A DNA stretch of 64,000 nt, from positions 558,001 through 622,000 of the forward strand of contig JAEQBH010000894.1 in the NCBI GenBank assembly GCA_016808115.1, written 5' to 3'. Position numbers and translations under genes: made by a program. The notes under the pieces are model-generated. The model was not told the DNA's origin and did no database searches. It was given only the letters and a program-made list of their open reading frames with translations. The DNA comes from Tetrastigma voinierianum (lineage: Eukaryota > Streptophyta > Magnoliopsida > Vitales > Vitaceae). Below are positions 10,158 to 21,406 of this stretch, one piece after another. The first letter of the stretch is position 1. Every line of letters begins with the position of its first letter.

Positions 10158-13100
10158 TGGCAAGTCAAGTGGCGCAGAATGAGAGGTCAGTCTACAGGTT
10201 AGGCCCACCATCGCCCGGCTTTCACTAACAGCCTCGTAGAGGCTACGGGTGTCGCAAATTACGCCAGTCAGACAGCTAGTGCAATTGGGGGTCAGGAGGA
10301 TGAAGTAACTTTCACCCATTTTATAAAGACATCATCTTCCTCGCATTACACAGTAGGATCCAAGGGTAGCCGATCATTGGTCCCAATAGGTGGAGAGGAT
10401 TTCGAGGCTATAAGATCACTCCATGTTACTGATCAAGCTAACCAATATTTCCTAGAGGGGTGAGTCCCAGATATGGTGGGATTAGGTTGTAGTCCTCAAG
10501 GATCCTAAGACGATGACAGAGGAGAGTTCAGAGCTCTTCACGGGTAAGTCTTTCCAAAGATCACTACACAGTTGCCCCGGAGTTCCTCTAGTCAAAGTGA
10601 AATATGATCTGCTCAACACGAGGCCAAGTTCACCGAGTCGGCACGCCGATATCACGGGCCAAATACGGCCAAGGTGAGAGGGCCCGCTGGATGGCCTCGA
10701 AGTCAGTTCCATCCGGGCCGATTGTGAGGATTTCCTGTAAGACATGAACTCTATAGTCGTGGACTATTATGACCATGTAGAGATAAAGGATGCACCCGAG
10801 TATCCGAGCTTCATGTACTAAGAGAAGAGGAAGGTGGATCACCTTTTCTGTTCGAAAGAGGAAGAACACTTCGCTCCTCGAGTGTTTCGTGACCTGGGCA
10901 CGACTATCAGTACAAGGCCGCACTGTGGCTTCACCGTACCAGATGTATGATATGTTATTTCCGCCATCAACTCGACATAGGAGTGCGGATCGCTCTAAGA
11001 GACCAAGGATCCGTAGATGGGATCGGGCTAGAAATTCTCTACCATTAGCTGGACAGCTGCCAGACGCATTGCTCCTTCACCCCCAAATAGTGGCTGTAAA
11101 GATTTGTCGCCTTGGGGGTGTCGCACAGGCGCCTTCTACTACACAGATAGGACAGAGGGACCAAGGTATGGGTCGAGGTCGAGGACAGGGTTCACGAGTC
11201 GAGACATTAGGGACCTAGGGGCGTGTCTACACCATCACACCACAGATCGAGCGCCGATCACTCTAAGGATATGCAGGCGTTTCTTATTATCTCGCATACG
11301 GGCAAAGATATCGCTTTGATTCTCGATGCATCAGCATTCTTTATCAAGGCATCTAGTGTGATGTTTCGCTAGGAGGCAGGAGACCTGGATGAGCAAAGCT
11401 ACTTACGCAGTCTCCTGTGTGGACTAGTGGCAGGATCGACGATATGTCGATCGTGAGTTGTAGATCCGTGATTCCGCTCACTACGATCTCAAAGGATGGA
11501 CATATCTGATTCACGTCATCCTCGGGCATGGATCAGCCGACGCATCACCCCAAGCTCGCCATTGATCAGGATATGCGAGGATTACCGCTACACATCGGAT
11601 CAAAGACTGGGTGACTTTTCGTGTGGGAGTACATTGATGTTTTACCCATCGCACGACTCCAAACATAAGCACAGTCAATGTCAAGCAACAAGCCTTACCT
11701 CTAGGACAGGTATGATTTGAGTCTATCTCGCGGCTCATGGTGCATGAGGATGTCCTTCCACTATTACCTGGGATTACCCGCACAGTGATGACTTATCACT
11801 GAAGCTACACCCCAAGACGTCGCCCATTTCTATGACTCCTCATAGGATGGCACCGGCCAGTCATAGAATTCAAGGTCGAACCCGCAGGATTGTTTAACAA
11901 GGGCTTTATTGGGATCGAGCACTTCACCATGGGTGCTCCAACACATAAGAAGAATAAGACCCTTCGATCACAAGATGATTAGTCGATACTGGACAGTGGT
12001 TACGATCAACACCCGTATCCCTTTCCAAGGATTGATGATTCGCTTGATCAACTAAGAGGGGCGAGTCTACTCCAAGATGTGCACCTTCACACCGGCTACC
12101 ATCGCTCGAGAGTTCGGAGGTCGGGAGCACTCCTAAGACGTTGTTTAAGACGTGGTAATGGCATTTCGAGTTCACGATAATGCCTTCTGTGTTGACGGAA
12201 TGCGCCAACAAGATTCATGGATCTCATGCATGGGTATTCCAAATTTCTATATGGATAAGTTTTTTTGCGGCTTTGTCGATCACATTCGATCTACTCCTAG
12301 TCCGGCGAGGAGCATGAGGATCATTTGCCGCATTGTCTCCTCCAAACACTCGGGACCACTACATGCTAGGTTCAAGAAGCAGTTTTCGTTTACCGAGGTG
12401 AAATTATCGGGGACACGCCAGGTAGACTTCGTGTGTCGCACCCGAGAAGGTGAGGTCAAGTATGAGTCGGGAGAGGCCAAGTCGTACTTCGAGATACATG
12501 GCTTAGGATTGACAAGGTATTATAAGAGGTTTATTGTGGATTTCTCCCTGCTAGCAACACCTATCACTAGATTGACCCGGAAGGGGGTCAAGTTTGAGTG
12601 GGATGACCTGTGTGAGAAGGCATTCCAAGAGTTGAAAAGGAGGCTTACTTCAGCTCCTATTCTGATAGTTCTGGAACAAGGACAGAGGTACACAGTGTAC
12701 TATGATGCCTCTAAAGACTGACCGATGTCTCGATGTAAATCCCGAGAGGGTCAGAGCTTATGGTTCTGCATAATTGCAATCATGAGCAGACCATCTTCTA
12801 CACATGATCCGGAGTCGGGCAAATATTGTCTTCGCTTTATAGATCTGCGCCACTACTTCGTATGGTGAGCATTGAGGTATTCTCGCACCACAAGAGTCCG
12901 AAGTACTTTCACACAACTAGATTCTCAACATGTGAGGCAACGCAAATGGATCTGAGTATTTCGGGAGGACAACACTTACTTTTCATTACCGTCTCCGGCA
13001 AGGCAAATGTAGTGGTCGATGCACTCCTGGCCTAAGTCACTGGGAGTATTAGCTGCAGCTTCTCTGGATCGCGGTGATGTCTGCATCGCGACGCTTTAGC

Positions 13101-14560
13101 ACAAGACATTGACTGCGTGCCTTCATGAACGTTAGGAGTTTGGTGGCTACGCTATCCCTACTGAGCAGGGTGATTGAATCCTGGGGCAAGATCGCACGGT
13201 TATCGCCCATCGGACCGCACACAGTACATGTAACTAAGGTCAAGCCATCCACACAAATGGCGCCGATATATGGACGTGGGTTATGGTTCCCCAATTGACC
13301 GATCTGAGAGAAGAGATCCTCAGGGAGTTCCATTGCTCCTGATTTACTATGCATCCAAGTGGCATGAAGATGTACCGATCTTCGCCGCCGCATGCCAGAG
13401 CGAGACGTAAGGACACGGTTGAGATTCTGTTTCGACTGTCTCACATGTCGAGGGAGAAAGGTCGAAAGATATCGTAAAACAACAGCCTACTCTAGCCACT
13501 TCTGGAGGTAGCCGATAGAAGGAGCACGTCACGATGGATTTTGTGACCCACTTGCCATGGACACCGTGGAGGCATGATGTTGTGTGGGTTATAGTGGACC
13601 GGCTCACTAAGTCAGCACATTTTCTAGTAATGCGGATGACCTTCACACTCCGAGAATTCTCACCTGGCTGTATATTCGAGAGATTGTCCCACACATGGTA
13701 CCAAAGGTCCATAGTATCAACAGGATCCTGTGTTTATGATACACTTTGAAAGAGTTTCCAAAGCGCCACTGGGACCATCACGATAAGCACCGCTTTCATC
13801 TGCATGCATGGTCAATCTAGAGAAGACCATATAGGTTTTAGAGGACATGTTGCAAGCATGTGTCTTAGATCTTAAGGGTAGCTGGGAGGAGCACTTACCC
13901 TTAGTGGAATTCGCCTACAACAACAGTTATCATGTGAGTATTCAAATGGCACGCTATGAGGCCTTATATGGAAGGCCATGTCGATCCCCGATTTGTTAGA
14001 CAAAGGTGGGAGAGAGCTCAATCACTGGTCCGGATTTGATTTGAGACACCTCTAAGAAGGTGGATTTGATTCGAAAGCGCCTTCTGCGGCTCATAAAGAC
14101 ACGTAAGAGCCACGTCGATAAACGGCGCTCGACCTTAGAATTGAAAGGGTGATCACATCTTCTTGAAGGTGATACCTAGGAAATGAGTGATCAGATTCGG
14201 CAAGCAAGGGAAGCTAGCACCGAGGTATATTGGGCCCTTCGAGATACTCAAGAGGGTGGGTACAATTTCTATCGGTTAGCGCTACCACCGAGTTTATCAG
14301 GTTTCCATGAGGTGTTCCACACTTCCACGTCCTAAATATAATCTGCATCCAAATTTCATGTGCTGGATTGGGTGAGAGATTACCGCTTGACACTAATGAC
14401 CTTCGAGGAGGTTCACCGCTGCATCTTGGATAGCCGAGATCAGGTATTGCCACGCAAGACAATGCGTTAGTTGGGTTGTCATGCAACACCGAGGAGCCGG
14501 AGGAGAACAAAGGAATGCGAGACACTTATGCGCACTATCCTTTCCTATTCTTAGGACGGC
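10158..14560 (+). pseudogene. E1 gag-pol, many stops and frameshifts
   Basis: Gag probably starts at 10158 (MAS-), as in the related copies at 17011 and 44356. Gag core words DYYDHVEIKDAPEYPS lie near 10760-10810. The protease relic ALILDASASFF is at 11311-11345, with DAS in place of DTG. Reverse transcriptase words PFPRIDDSLDQLRGAS are at about 12018-12066. The catalytic FVDD reads FVDH at about 12271. RNase H follows as GLTRYYKRFIVDFS, KGVKFEWDD and VYYDASKD (12500-12720), then GKANVVVDALLA (13000-13035). The integrase has a damaged zinc-binding start (REFHCS, TMHPSGMKMY, about 13325-13380) and a core with MDFVTHLPWTPW and VIVDRLTKSAHFL (13534-13630). The C-terminal SLSGFHEVFHT and DSRDQVLPRKTMR (14295-14470) mark the chromodomain tail. 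It cannot make an intact polyprotein. Confidence 0.88.
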
Positions 14561-14647
14561 GTGCGGGTCTAACATATGGCACTAGAATACCATCGCATAC
14601 GTACATCTTGTGTGCTAGTGTGTGAATTTTGGGGACGAAATTCTGTT

Positions 14648-14660
14648 AAGGGGGGAAGAA
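14648..14660 (+). promoter_or_regulatory. E1 polypurine tract
   Basis: AAGGGGGGAAGAA lies immediately before the 3' LTR start TGTAAAACAC at 14661. This is the usual position of the plus-strand primer for reverse transcription. Confidence 0.75.
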
Positions 14661-16345
14661 TGTAAAACACGGGAAAAATTCAATTTTTCTAAAAAATTGT
14701 AAAATGATAATTTCTGTTGGAGATAGAAAATTTTCTAAATCTCAGATGATGAAACGGACTTTACCGTTGAATTCTTCTCGCAAAATCTGGCTACCCAATG
14801 ATTTCGTCGATTCAAATGTTTTAATTTCACGCTATAAGACCAGATGTCGCGTGATATACATGATCATGTAAATGCCATGAAACCCTTAGAAGTGACACAT
14901 GCCATGAGCCATGCGGTGCACTTGAACAAATGGCCTACATCGAGCCATGTGTTGAATGATGTAATAAAGAAGAAATAAAAACAAAGAAAATCAAGAAAAT
15001 ATGAGATGACAAGGACAGAGGAGTGGGGAAGTTTCCACTTTGATAAATCTGGTCGAGGAAAAAATAAAAAAAAGGATAAATAGAAAAGGAGAGGAAGAAA
15101 AAGAAAGAGAAGAGTAAAAAGGAAAAGAAAAAAATGAGAAAATGAGAAAATAAGATGGGAGCAAACATGAGTGAAGAAATTCGATGGATAAAGAAAAGGG
15201 GAGGAAAGAAGGAAAGAAAACAGGAGAGAAATGAGAGAAAGAAGCAAACAGAGAGAGAGAGAGAAAGAAAGGGGAGAGAAAAAAAATTAGATTTTCCTAG
15301 CATTCCGATGGTCGAAGCTCGACGGTCCGAGAAAAAAAGTCGATCCACACATCGCGAGCTACGCATGGATACCAAAATTTTGGAGTTTCGTCAAGTCTCC
15401 ATTGTCAGGGAATTTTTCTACTTGGAAACATTATCCTAAAAGTCATGTAATGGCATAGGTTATTCTCAAATGATAGTCATGTGATTTGTCTCAAGATTTT
15501 GGACTCGACATGAAAATTTGACTAGTTTCGGCAATCTAAACTCGTGGGATTGGTCAGGATCTCAGACTCGAGGTCTCCTGGTTTTTGTATGTTTTCATGT
15601 CATAATGATTCAACGTTGAATGGGAAAAAATGGTTTAAGGGCCGTGAAGGACCGAGGCCCCCTGCTTTTATATGGTCCGAGATTTTCGGGTCATTTTGTG
15701 TGTTATTGCCGGAAAATAAATAACATGCTATCATGTGTAAAAATCATGTTAATATGTACTTGTCGATGTATTAACATGAAAATTGTAGATGAATGAGAAT
15801 TATATGTAGAAATATAATTATCCTAATTTATAAATATTGCACAGCTCTTATTGTGCATTTAAGATGACATAGCATGAAATGGAATGATCGTGATTTCATA
15901 TGCACTGGCCACATCACAAGCTCAAAAGGGTTCATGGTATTGTTATTCACCATTCTCAGAATGGGTGAGTCTTAAACGGGACAACTTTCAAAAATTGAGA
16001 CTCGCTGTATAAACAATAATAAATATAAATCACGTGTGTTCAGCGTAGCAAGTAATGGGGCAGATCCTCCCTGCAGAAAGACCTAAATTTATACACGATT
16101 AGACATGACTCAAAGAATGAAAGTCAGAAATGTCTAAGCGCGCCTAACGATCTCATGCAGACCCCGAAAAGATTTTAAGATAAATAACACACATGATTTG
16201 ACAAAAAACTATGAATATTCGAGGGTTGTCACAGCTTAAGTCATCAAGTGAAACATCAATGATCGGGGTTTTCACACTCTGGCGTTGCAAGTGAGGGAGC
16301 CTGGCCAAGACTTAGGTCAGGCATGAGGCTCTTTGGCCTTTATGC
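14661..16345 (+). repeat. E1 3' LTR, left part
   Basis: This matches the 5' LTR (658-1590 then 8538 onward) along its length. It starts TGTAAAACACGGG and carries the purine-rich tract at about 15060-15290. Compared with the 5' copy it differs by many substitutions and by short insertions and deletions. Homology ends at about 16345 (GCATGAGGC...), where the nested element begins. Confidence 0.8.
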
Positions 16346-17010
16346 ATGACCGTAGCATGCTACACGAGCCCTGTGATCAGAGTCGAGTAATGCTCCGGGT
16401 TATGATTACCCTGCATTGGATGTTCGGGCGCACCAAATTCTTCACAACAAGGGTATCAGCATGGGCACACAAGGCCCAGGGCTATGGCTACGGGCTTAGC
16501 TATGGTTATTGTAGAAATTGGATACCAAATGGCCATAAATTTGGTATCTAATTTAGGTACACTATCACATAGGAGTTCATGGACGTTTAGACCACTAAGC
16601 ATGCATGGTGAGTTTCATATCGCGGTTCTGACATGTGTTCCATGCTCCGGATAACAGAATTTGCAGGTTACAAATTACATGGAAGACATATACATCGTAT
16701 GAGATATAGGAAATGTGATTGGCAAGTGGTTATTTGGTGACTAAAATTATATACATGGCATAATGTATATAGGAAAAAAAAAATGGAATGCTAAGGTTAG
16801 TAACCATAACCTTAGGGGCTCGGAAAATGAAATGAACCGGAAAGTGTTGAATTTTATTGAAAAAAAAAAAGAGTGGTTGGCAATTAGCACCACTTAGGTG
16901 ATGAAACGGGTCGGGCTTCATATTGTCAAGTCTATTAGTACTATATGTGCATTACTAGCCGTGAATCGAAAAATGAAATTAAATAAAGTTTGTCATTATT
17001 CGACAGTGTG

Positions 17011-17277
17011 ATGGCAAGTCGAGGCCAAGGACGTAGAGGTCATCCACAAGGTGCCAGCCCGGAACCACCTATTTTTTACCAAACAGCCTCACGAGGTCTG
17101 CCGGGTTGCAATCGTCGCATTGCACGTGCTAGTGCAAACAAAGAGGTCGTGGAGGTCCGAGTAACCTCCAGAGGCCCCAAGTCACTGAGGTCGAGGCCTT
17201 TGAAAAGCCATTATAAGGAGAAAATTCTTCCCAGATCTAGTGAGAGCCGGGCCGATATGCGTTCGGGATTGTGAGTC
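17011..17277 (+). pseudogene. Gag N-terminus of the nested element
   Basis: It starts MASRGQGRRGHPQGASPEPP and is open to the stop at 17275-17277. The start matches the gag start of E3 (MESRGRGSRGRPQGDGRPPP, minus strand at 44356) in its arginine/glycine-rich wording and in the following PPxF. After about 25 residues the similarity is lost, probably by frameshift. Confidence 0.55.
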
Positions 17278-17493
17278 GATATCTCGTGACTCGTCATGGT
17301 GGACCTTCGTGGTGTATATATTTCCGCTCTCACGCCTTCTCACATGGACGAGCCGGATGCCCCACCGCTGCCGATTGCGACCTTAAAGTGGTTATCATAC
17401 CAACACTCCGCCTTGGAATTGTATAAAGTCAGATATGCATGTGAGTGATGAGTATGAGCGGAATTTCGTGATCTAAATTCTTTAAGGGGGAGA

Positions 17494-17812
17494 TGAAACC
17501 CCAAAATCCGACCGAAACGGTAAAACAAATATTTCTGAAATTGAAAATTTTCAGATCTTTGATGACGAAATGGATCGCGCCAAGCAAATTGCCTCGTTAA
17601 ATCTAGTTACCTTAAAAATTTTGTCGACTCTAAGATAACTAAATTTTTCCGATTTTCTAGCGATAAAATATTGACTCAGGATGAAATTTCTTACTAAAAT
17701 CTCGTATCGAAATGGCTTAGGCTAAGTTTATTTAAAATAAAGTGAATCAAAAGAAATAAATTGTTTCGACGAGAAACTTAATCTAATGAAGCAATATGAA
17801 CCATGTATCCAA

Positions 17813-17845
<33 letters not shown>

Positions 17846-19096
17846 AATAAAAGATAAAATCACAAAAGCGTCATGGAATTGGCCAGAGAGAGGTAATGTG
17901 GTAGAGAAAGAGAAATAAATATGTCGTGAAGGGACCAGAGAAATACATGTTTGTGATGAACCCGAGATTTTGGCCATTTTGTGTGTTATTATTGTAAAAT
18001 ATTAAATAATACGTTGTCAGACAGAACAACTATGTTAATATATGCTATTCGACGATTAACACGATCGCACGGATGTCAATTATATGTAAAACATAATCGG
18101 TCTTACGCAGATTAACGTTTTCATATAAAGACTCATATATACACGTAAATACGGCTTAAAACGCACGCAAGATCATACTTCATATGCACGATCACATCGC
18201 TACGAAGCCCGTGTGGGTGGGATGGTATTGAGTATTAACCGTCGTAACGGCCTGAGCTCTAAATGACAAAAGTTCGTTGAGACTCACTGGATGAGTAAAT
18301 CGATCAAACATAAATTACATGTTTCATGAGTAAGTCGGGGTAGATCCTCCCTTAGTGGTGACGCACCCAAATGTTATTCACGCTAGACATGAACTCACGA
18401 TGTAAGTTCAAGAAAATGTCTGAAAGATACGCACGTCTCACGAAACCCGAAAATCCACGTGGCCCACAAAGGAAAAGAAAATCAAGGAAATTATAAATTA
18501 AAATCGAGGTCAGTCTAAACGCTTGCCTATCAGGTTAAATATCAATGATTGGTTTCACACTTGGCACCGGCAGGGAAGTCATTGGGACTCGTGCCGTGAG
18601 CATGAGGAGTCGCATCTCATGCATGATTACCAACATTTCCATATAATGTCGCATAAATCAGATGAACGCGATTGATGTTTATGTACGCCATTGCATGTGC
18701 ATTTTAGAGGGGGAGTAGCCCTCAGAGAAAAATTTCTACTGAAATCAAGCCACTTTCGCCGTGGGACCCCTTTCATAGTCCTGGCAAGTGCGTGTCTAAC
18801 TAAAGATATGAGATCGCATTTATGCTGAAAGCTCCGATGCGCATTTGTTTTGTTTTTTGTTTTTGTCTTGTAATATATTCGAAGTGGTAACAAAACACGT
18901 GATACCGTTGTATCAAATAACTATTAAACGGATCATTTGCTAAATAGTCTATCATATATTTGCATATTTGTAAATTAAATATGCAGAATGGGTCTCAATA
19001 TACGAGACAATGAGTCTGATGATCTGACACCCGATATTTATAGGTTTCCGCAAGTTGACGAGTTGTCAACGGGACCCCCGGATTTGGGGTGTCACA
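17494..19096 (+). repeat. LTR of the nested element (about 1.6 kb)
   Basis: It starts TGAAACCCCAAAATCCG and ends CGGATTTGGGGTGTCACA; the two ends are near-perfect inverted complements, as expected for an LTR. A polypurine tract precedes it. Internal words such as GATGACGAAATGGAT, CATATGCACGATCACATC and GCATGAGGAGTCGCATCTC are shared with the E1 LTR, so it is a divergent relative. Confidence 0.75.
17812..17851 (+). repeat. (AAT)n and (AAAT)n microsatellite
   Basis: Eight or more AAT units are followed by AAAT units inside the nested LTR. Confidence 0.9.
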
Positions 19097-19567
19097 ATGG
19101 CACAAAATATTTCATATAGGACTACATTATTTATATAGAATATGATTAGATGTTTTATATACGTCATTGCATGTATACTTTAAAGTGTGAAAAATTTCTT
19201 TATGTTTATAATTTCTACTTGCATTGCTCATCCCATCGTAAGGAAATATTTTCAAGTGTTGGAGGTACACTAGGAGAAGATACTGATCCAAGAACTCAAT
19301 TATGAAAAAGGCCGGAGTGGGGCCTATTTATGTGTTTTGTAATATTCTGGATTGAATATCCAGTTTTGGTTATGTAAATAGTAAGTTTTGTAATAAAACT
19401 TAGTTTCATACTGGTACAATGTAGTTTTAATAATTTCCCGAAATTTCTACTGTTAGTACAGGTTGCATAGAGGCAATGACATTGGAGGAAATGCATGGAA
19501 GAAAATTAGTTGTGCAAAGAAAAAATAATAATTCTAAATTTTGACCCCCGGGAATTGGGACGTCACA
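19097..19567 (+). repeat. E1 3' LTR, right part
   Basis: This matches 9355-9769 closely, including GGTACACTAGGAGAAGATAC and GAGGAAATGCATGG. It ends GGGAATTGGGACGTCACA at 19567, the better-kept end of the E1 LTR. Confidence 0.8.
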
Positions 19568-20344
19568 AGATCATTGAGTTAAATCTCATGAACTTACTGT
19601 AGTGCTCTGATTACATACCTGGCATTGCATAGATGGAAAGAATTTAAATTAAATCTCATGAAATGGCATTAATTATTTTTAGATATAATTAAGATATTTC
19701 CAAATAAAAGCCAATTAAACACCAGCTACCCATTTTTGAATTTTTACAAATATTTTAAAATTCATATTTGCATTTTTTTTTCTCCCAACAAAATAAAATA
19801 AATCATCAATGTGGTGGAAAAGGCTAGCTCCCTGATTTTTTTTTTTCATTTATTCTATACTTTAAAAGAAATGGTTAAAATAACAAAGGGTATAATTTTT
19901 AAAAACTCAAAATTATTAGTTTTAAATGGGTAATTTGGATTTGAACAGTCATAAATTTGGAAATTATGTTTAAATTCCATTTTTGTTCTTCAAAGGCAAT
20001 GACATAAACGTGTATGAAAAAACATAAATATAAACAAGACATTGAGAAAACAAAACATATAAATAAAATGTGAACCGACAGATATGCATCGAACCAATAT
20101 CAACTAACACATTGACTCAAAATCCAAGTAGTCTTTGTTTCACCCTTCCTTCCTACCACCTTCTTCCACAAACCGCGTTTTCACCTGATTGATTTTTCAG
20201 GCACTCTACGTCTCTACTTAAGTGGGCTTTTTAGACAATTTCCCTTCAATTAAAAAAATTTCTTCTTTTTTTTTTTTTGTCATAGCATGAGGTGTCATCA
20301 CCGGTCCATACATACACAAAAAACATCTTTAATTCATAACACAT
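19568..20344. other. Intergenic, upstream of ALMT
   Basis: AT-rich single-copy-looking DNA with poly-T and poly-A runs. I see no coding frame and no transposon end apart from the E1 border. Confidence 0.5.
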
Positions 20345-20668
20345 TTAGACTAATTATGATACGAATCGAAAAGAACAGAAATAATGATAAGGTTCTAGCA
20401 TAAAACACAATTATATTCTCATAACTCGAATTCGAGATCACTAGTTAACCATCTAGACTAATCCTCATACGAGTCGGAAGGAACCATAAGGACGATAAGA
20501 CTTTAGTATAAAACACAATTATATTCTCAGAACTTGAATTCGAAATCACTAGTTAACCATCTAGACTAATCCTCATACGAGTCGAAATAAATCATAAAGA
20601 CAATAAGACTCTAGTACAAAACATAATTATATTCTTAAACCTAGAATTCGATATCACTAGTTAACCAT
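20345..20668 (+). repeat. Three tandem 108-bp repeats upstream of ALMT
   Basis: The units are 20345-20452, 20453-20560 and 20561-20668. All are exactly 108 bp with no gaps. By hand count, units 2 and 3 agree at about 94 of 108 positions and units 1 and 2 at about 88 of 108. Each unit ends GATATCACTAGTTAACCAT or a close variant and starts with TAGACTAAT. The array ends about 740 bp before the ALMT start codon and about 560 bp before its TATA box. The effect on expression is not visible from sequence. Confidence 0.92.
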
Positions 20669-21230
20669 CTCATCTACATGTTTTTTATGATAAAAATATT
20701 TTTAAATCTACCAAAAATTTTGCGACTTGCATAAACTGTCTCTTAACAAGATACTTTGTAAATTTAACTGAAACAATTCTATAATTTTGAAAATTATAAA
20801 TTTATACTAAAAATGTTTTATAAAGATTAAAAAAATTTTTTAATTTTTGTACGAAAATTTGAAAAATTATTTTTTAAAATATTTAAAATTATGAGTTTAA
20901 ATTCAAATTATTTTCTACGAGCAAAAAGTCTGATACGTTTATGTTGCATTTAAGAAAAAATTTAAATTAAAGGGTAATTGTCTAAAAAGCTCCTCCTGAT
21001 GCGCTGTACAGCTAATAGATTACAATTTAATACAAAATACGATATTTCCGTACCATTGAAATAATAGCAGGCTGCTCGAATCTCTGCTGTTGTACAATAG
21101 CAGCCGAGTTGGAGTTGGGGAAAAGCGAAGCACTTTAAATGCCCAGAGACAGTGACCTTCCTTCCTTCCTTCACCGCCTCTCAGTAAGGAAAGACGTGTT
21201 TCCCTTTCCCCCTTTCCTCCCTCCCCCCCA
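20669..21230. other. ALMT upstream region
   Basis: AT-rich to about 21000, then mixed, with a pyrimidine-rich stretch (CTTCCTTCC and CCCTTTCC runs) at 21160-21230 directly before the TATA box. No coding sequence is seen. Confidence 0.5.
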
Positions 21231-21238
21231 TATATAAA
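21231..21238 (+). promoter_or_regulatory. TATA box of ALMT
   Basis: TATATAAA follows a pyrimidine-rich block and lies about 170 bp before the ATG at 21407. Transcription would start near 21260-21270, giving a leader of roughly 140 bases. Assigned by position and sequence only. Confidence 0.6.
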
Positions 21239-21256
21239 CTTACTACTACTCTCTAT

Positions 21257-21295
21257 ATGTGTGTTTATGTTTATGACGCAGTAGTTAGAATTTAG
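21257..21295 (+). other. Short upstream ORFs in or near the ALMT leader
   Basis: ATG at 21257 opens 12 codons ending at TAG 21293-21295. ATG at 21267 opens 5 codons ending at TAG 21282-21284. Whether the first ATG is inside the transcript depends on the true start site near 21260. They could reduce translation of the main frame, but that is inference. Confidence 0.35.
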
Positions 21296-21406
21296 ATCGA
21301 AGAAGGACTTTCTTTCCTTCTTAAGACAAATTAAGATCTCTCACTCTTTTCTTTCTCTTCTTAGGTCACTTGAGAGAAAGATAGATCTGGGCGGGGGTGT
21401 GGGAAA

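Larger units (their letters stand above)
16346..19096 (+). mobile_element. Truncated, divergent Tekay-like element nested in the E1 3' LTR
   Basis: From left to right it has a leader similar to the E1 leader (16570-16990 against 9840-10100), a gag start (17011), a short unrecognised coding-like piece, a polypurine tract AAGGGGGAGA (17484-17493) and a complete LTR (17494-19096). No protease, reverse transcriptase or integrase is left and no 5' LTR is visible. It is therefore a deletion product or the result of recombination between the two related LTRs. Confidence 0.6.
658..19567 (+). mobile_element. E1: Ty3/gypsy LTR retrotransposon, Tekay/Del-like, with nested insertions
   Basis: The two LTRs are each about 2.16 kb once the insertions are removed (658-1590 plus 8538-9769, and 14661-16345 plus 19097-19567). 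The internal region is about 4.9 kb, with a degenerate tRNA-iMet primer site just after the 5' LTR and a purine tract just before the 3' LTR. Domain order is gag, aspartic protease, reverse transcriptase, RNase H, integrase, then a C-terminal chromodomain-type tail, which is the chromovirus order. The lineage call (Tekay/Del) rests on the long LTRs and on the integrase-tail wording ending in SLSGFHEVFH. The LTR ends are TG-like at the left and GTCACA at the right. Flanking bases (AGATG and AGATC) may be a mutated target-site duplication. All coding parts are broken. Confidence 0.85.

Noticed and set aside
20345..20668. CRISPR-like array
   Set aside because: Units are contiguous 108-bp tandem copies with no spacers, in a plant nuclear context.
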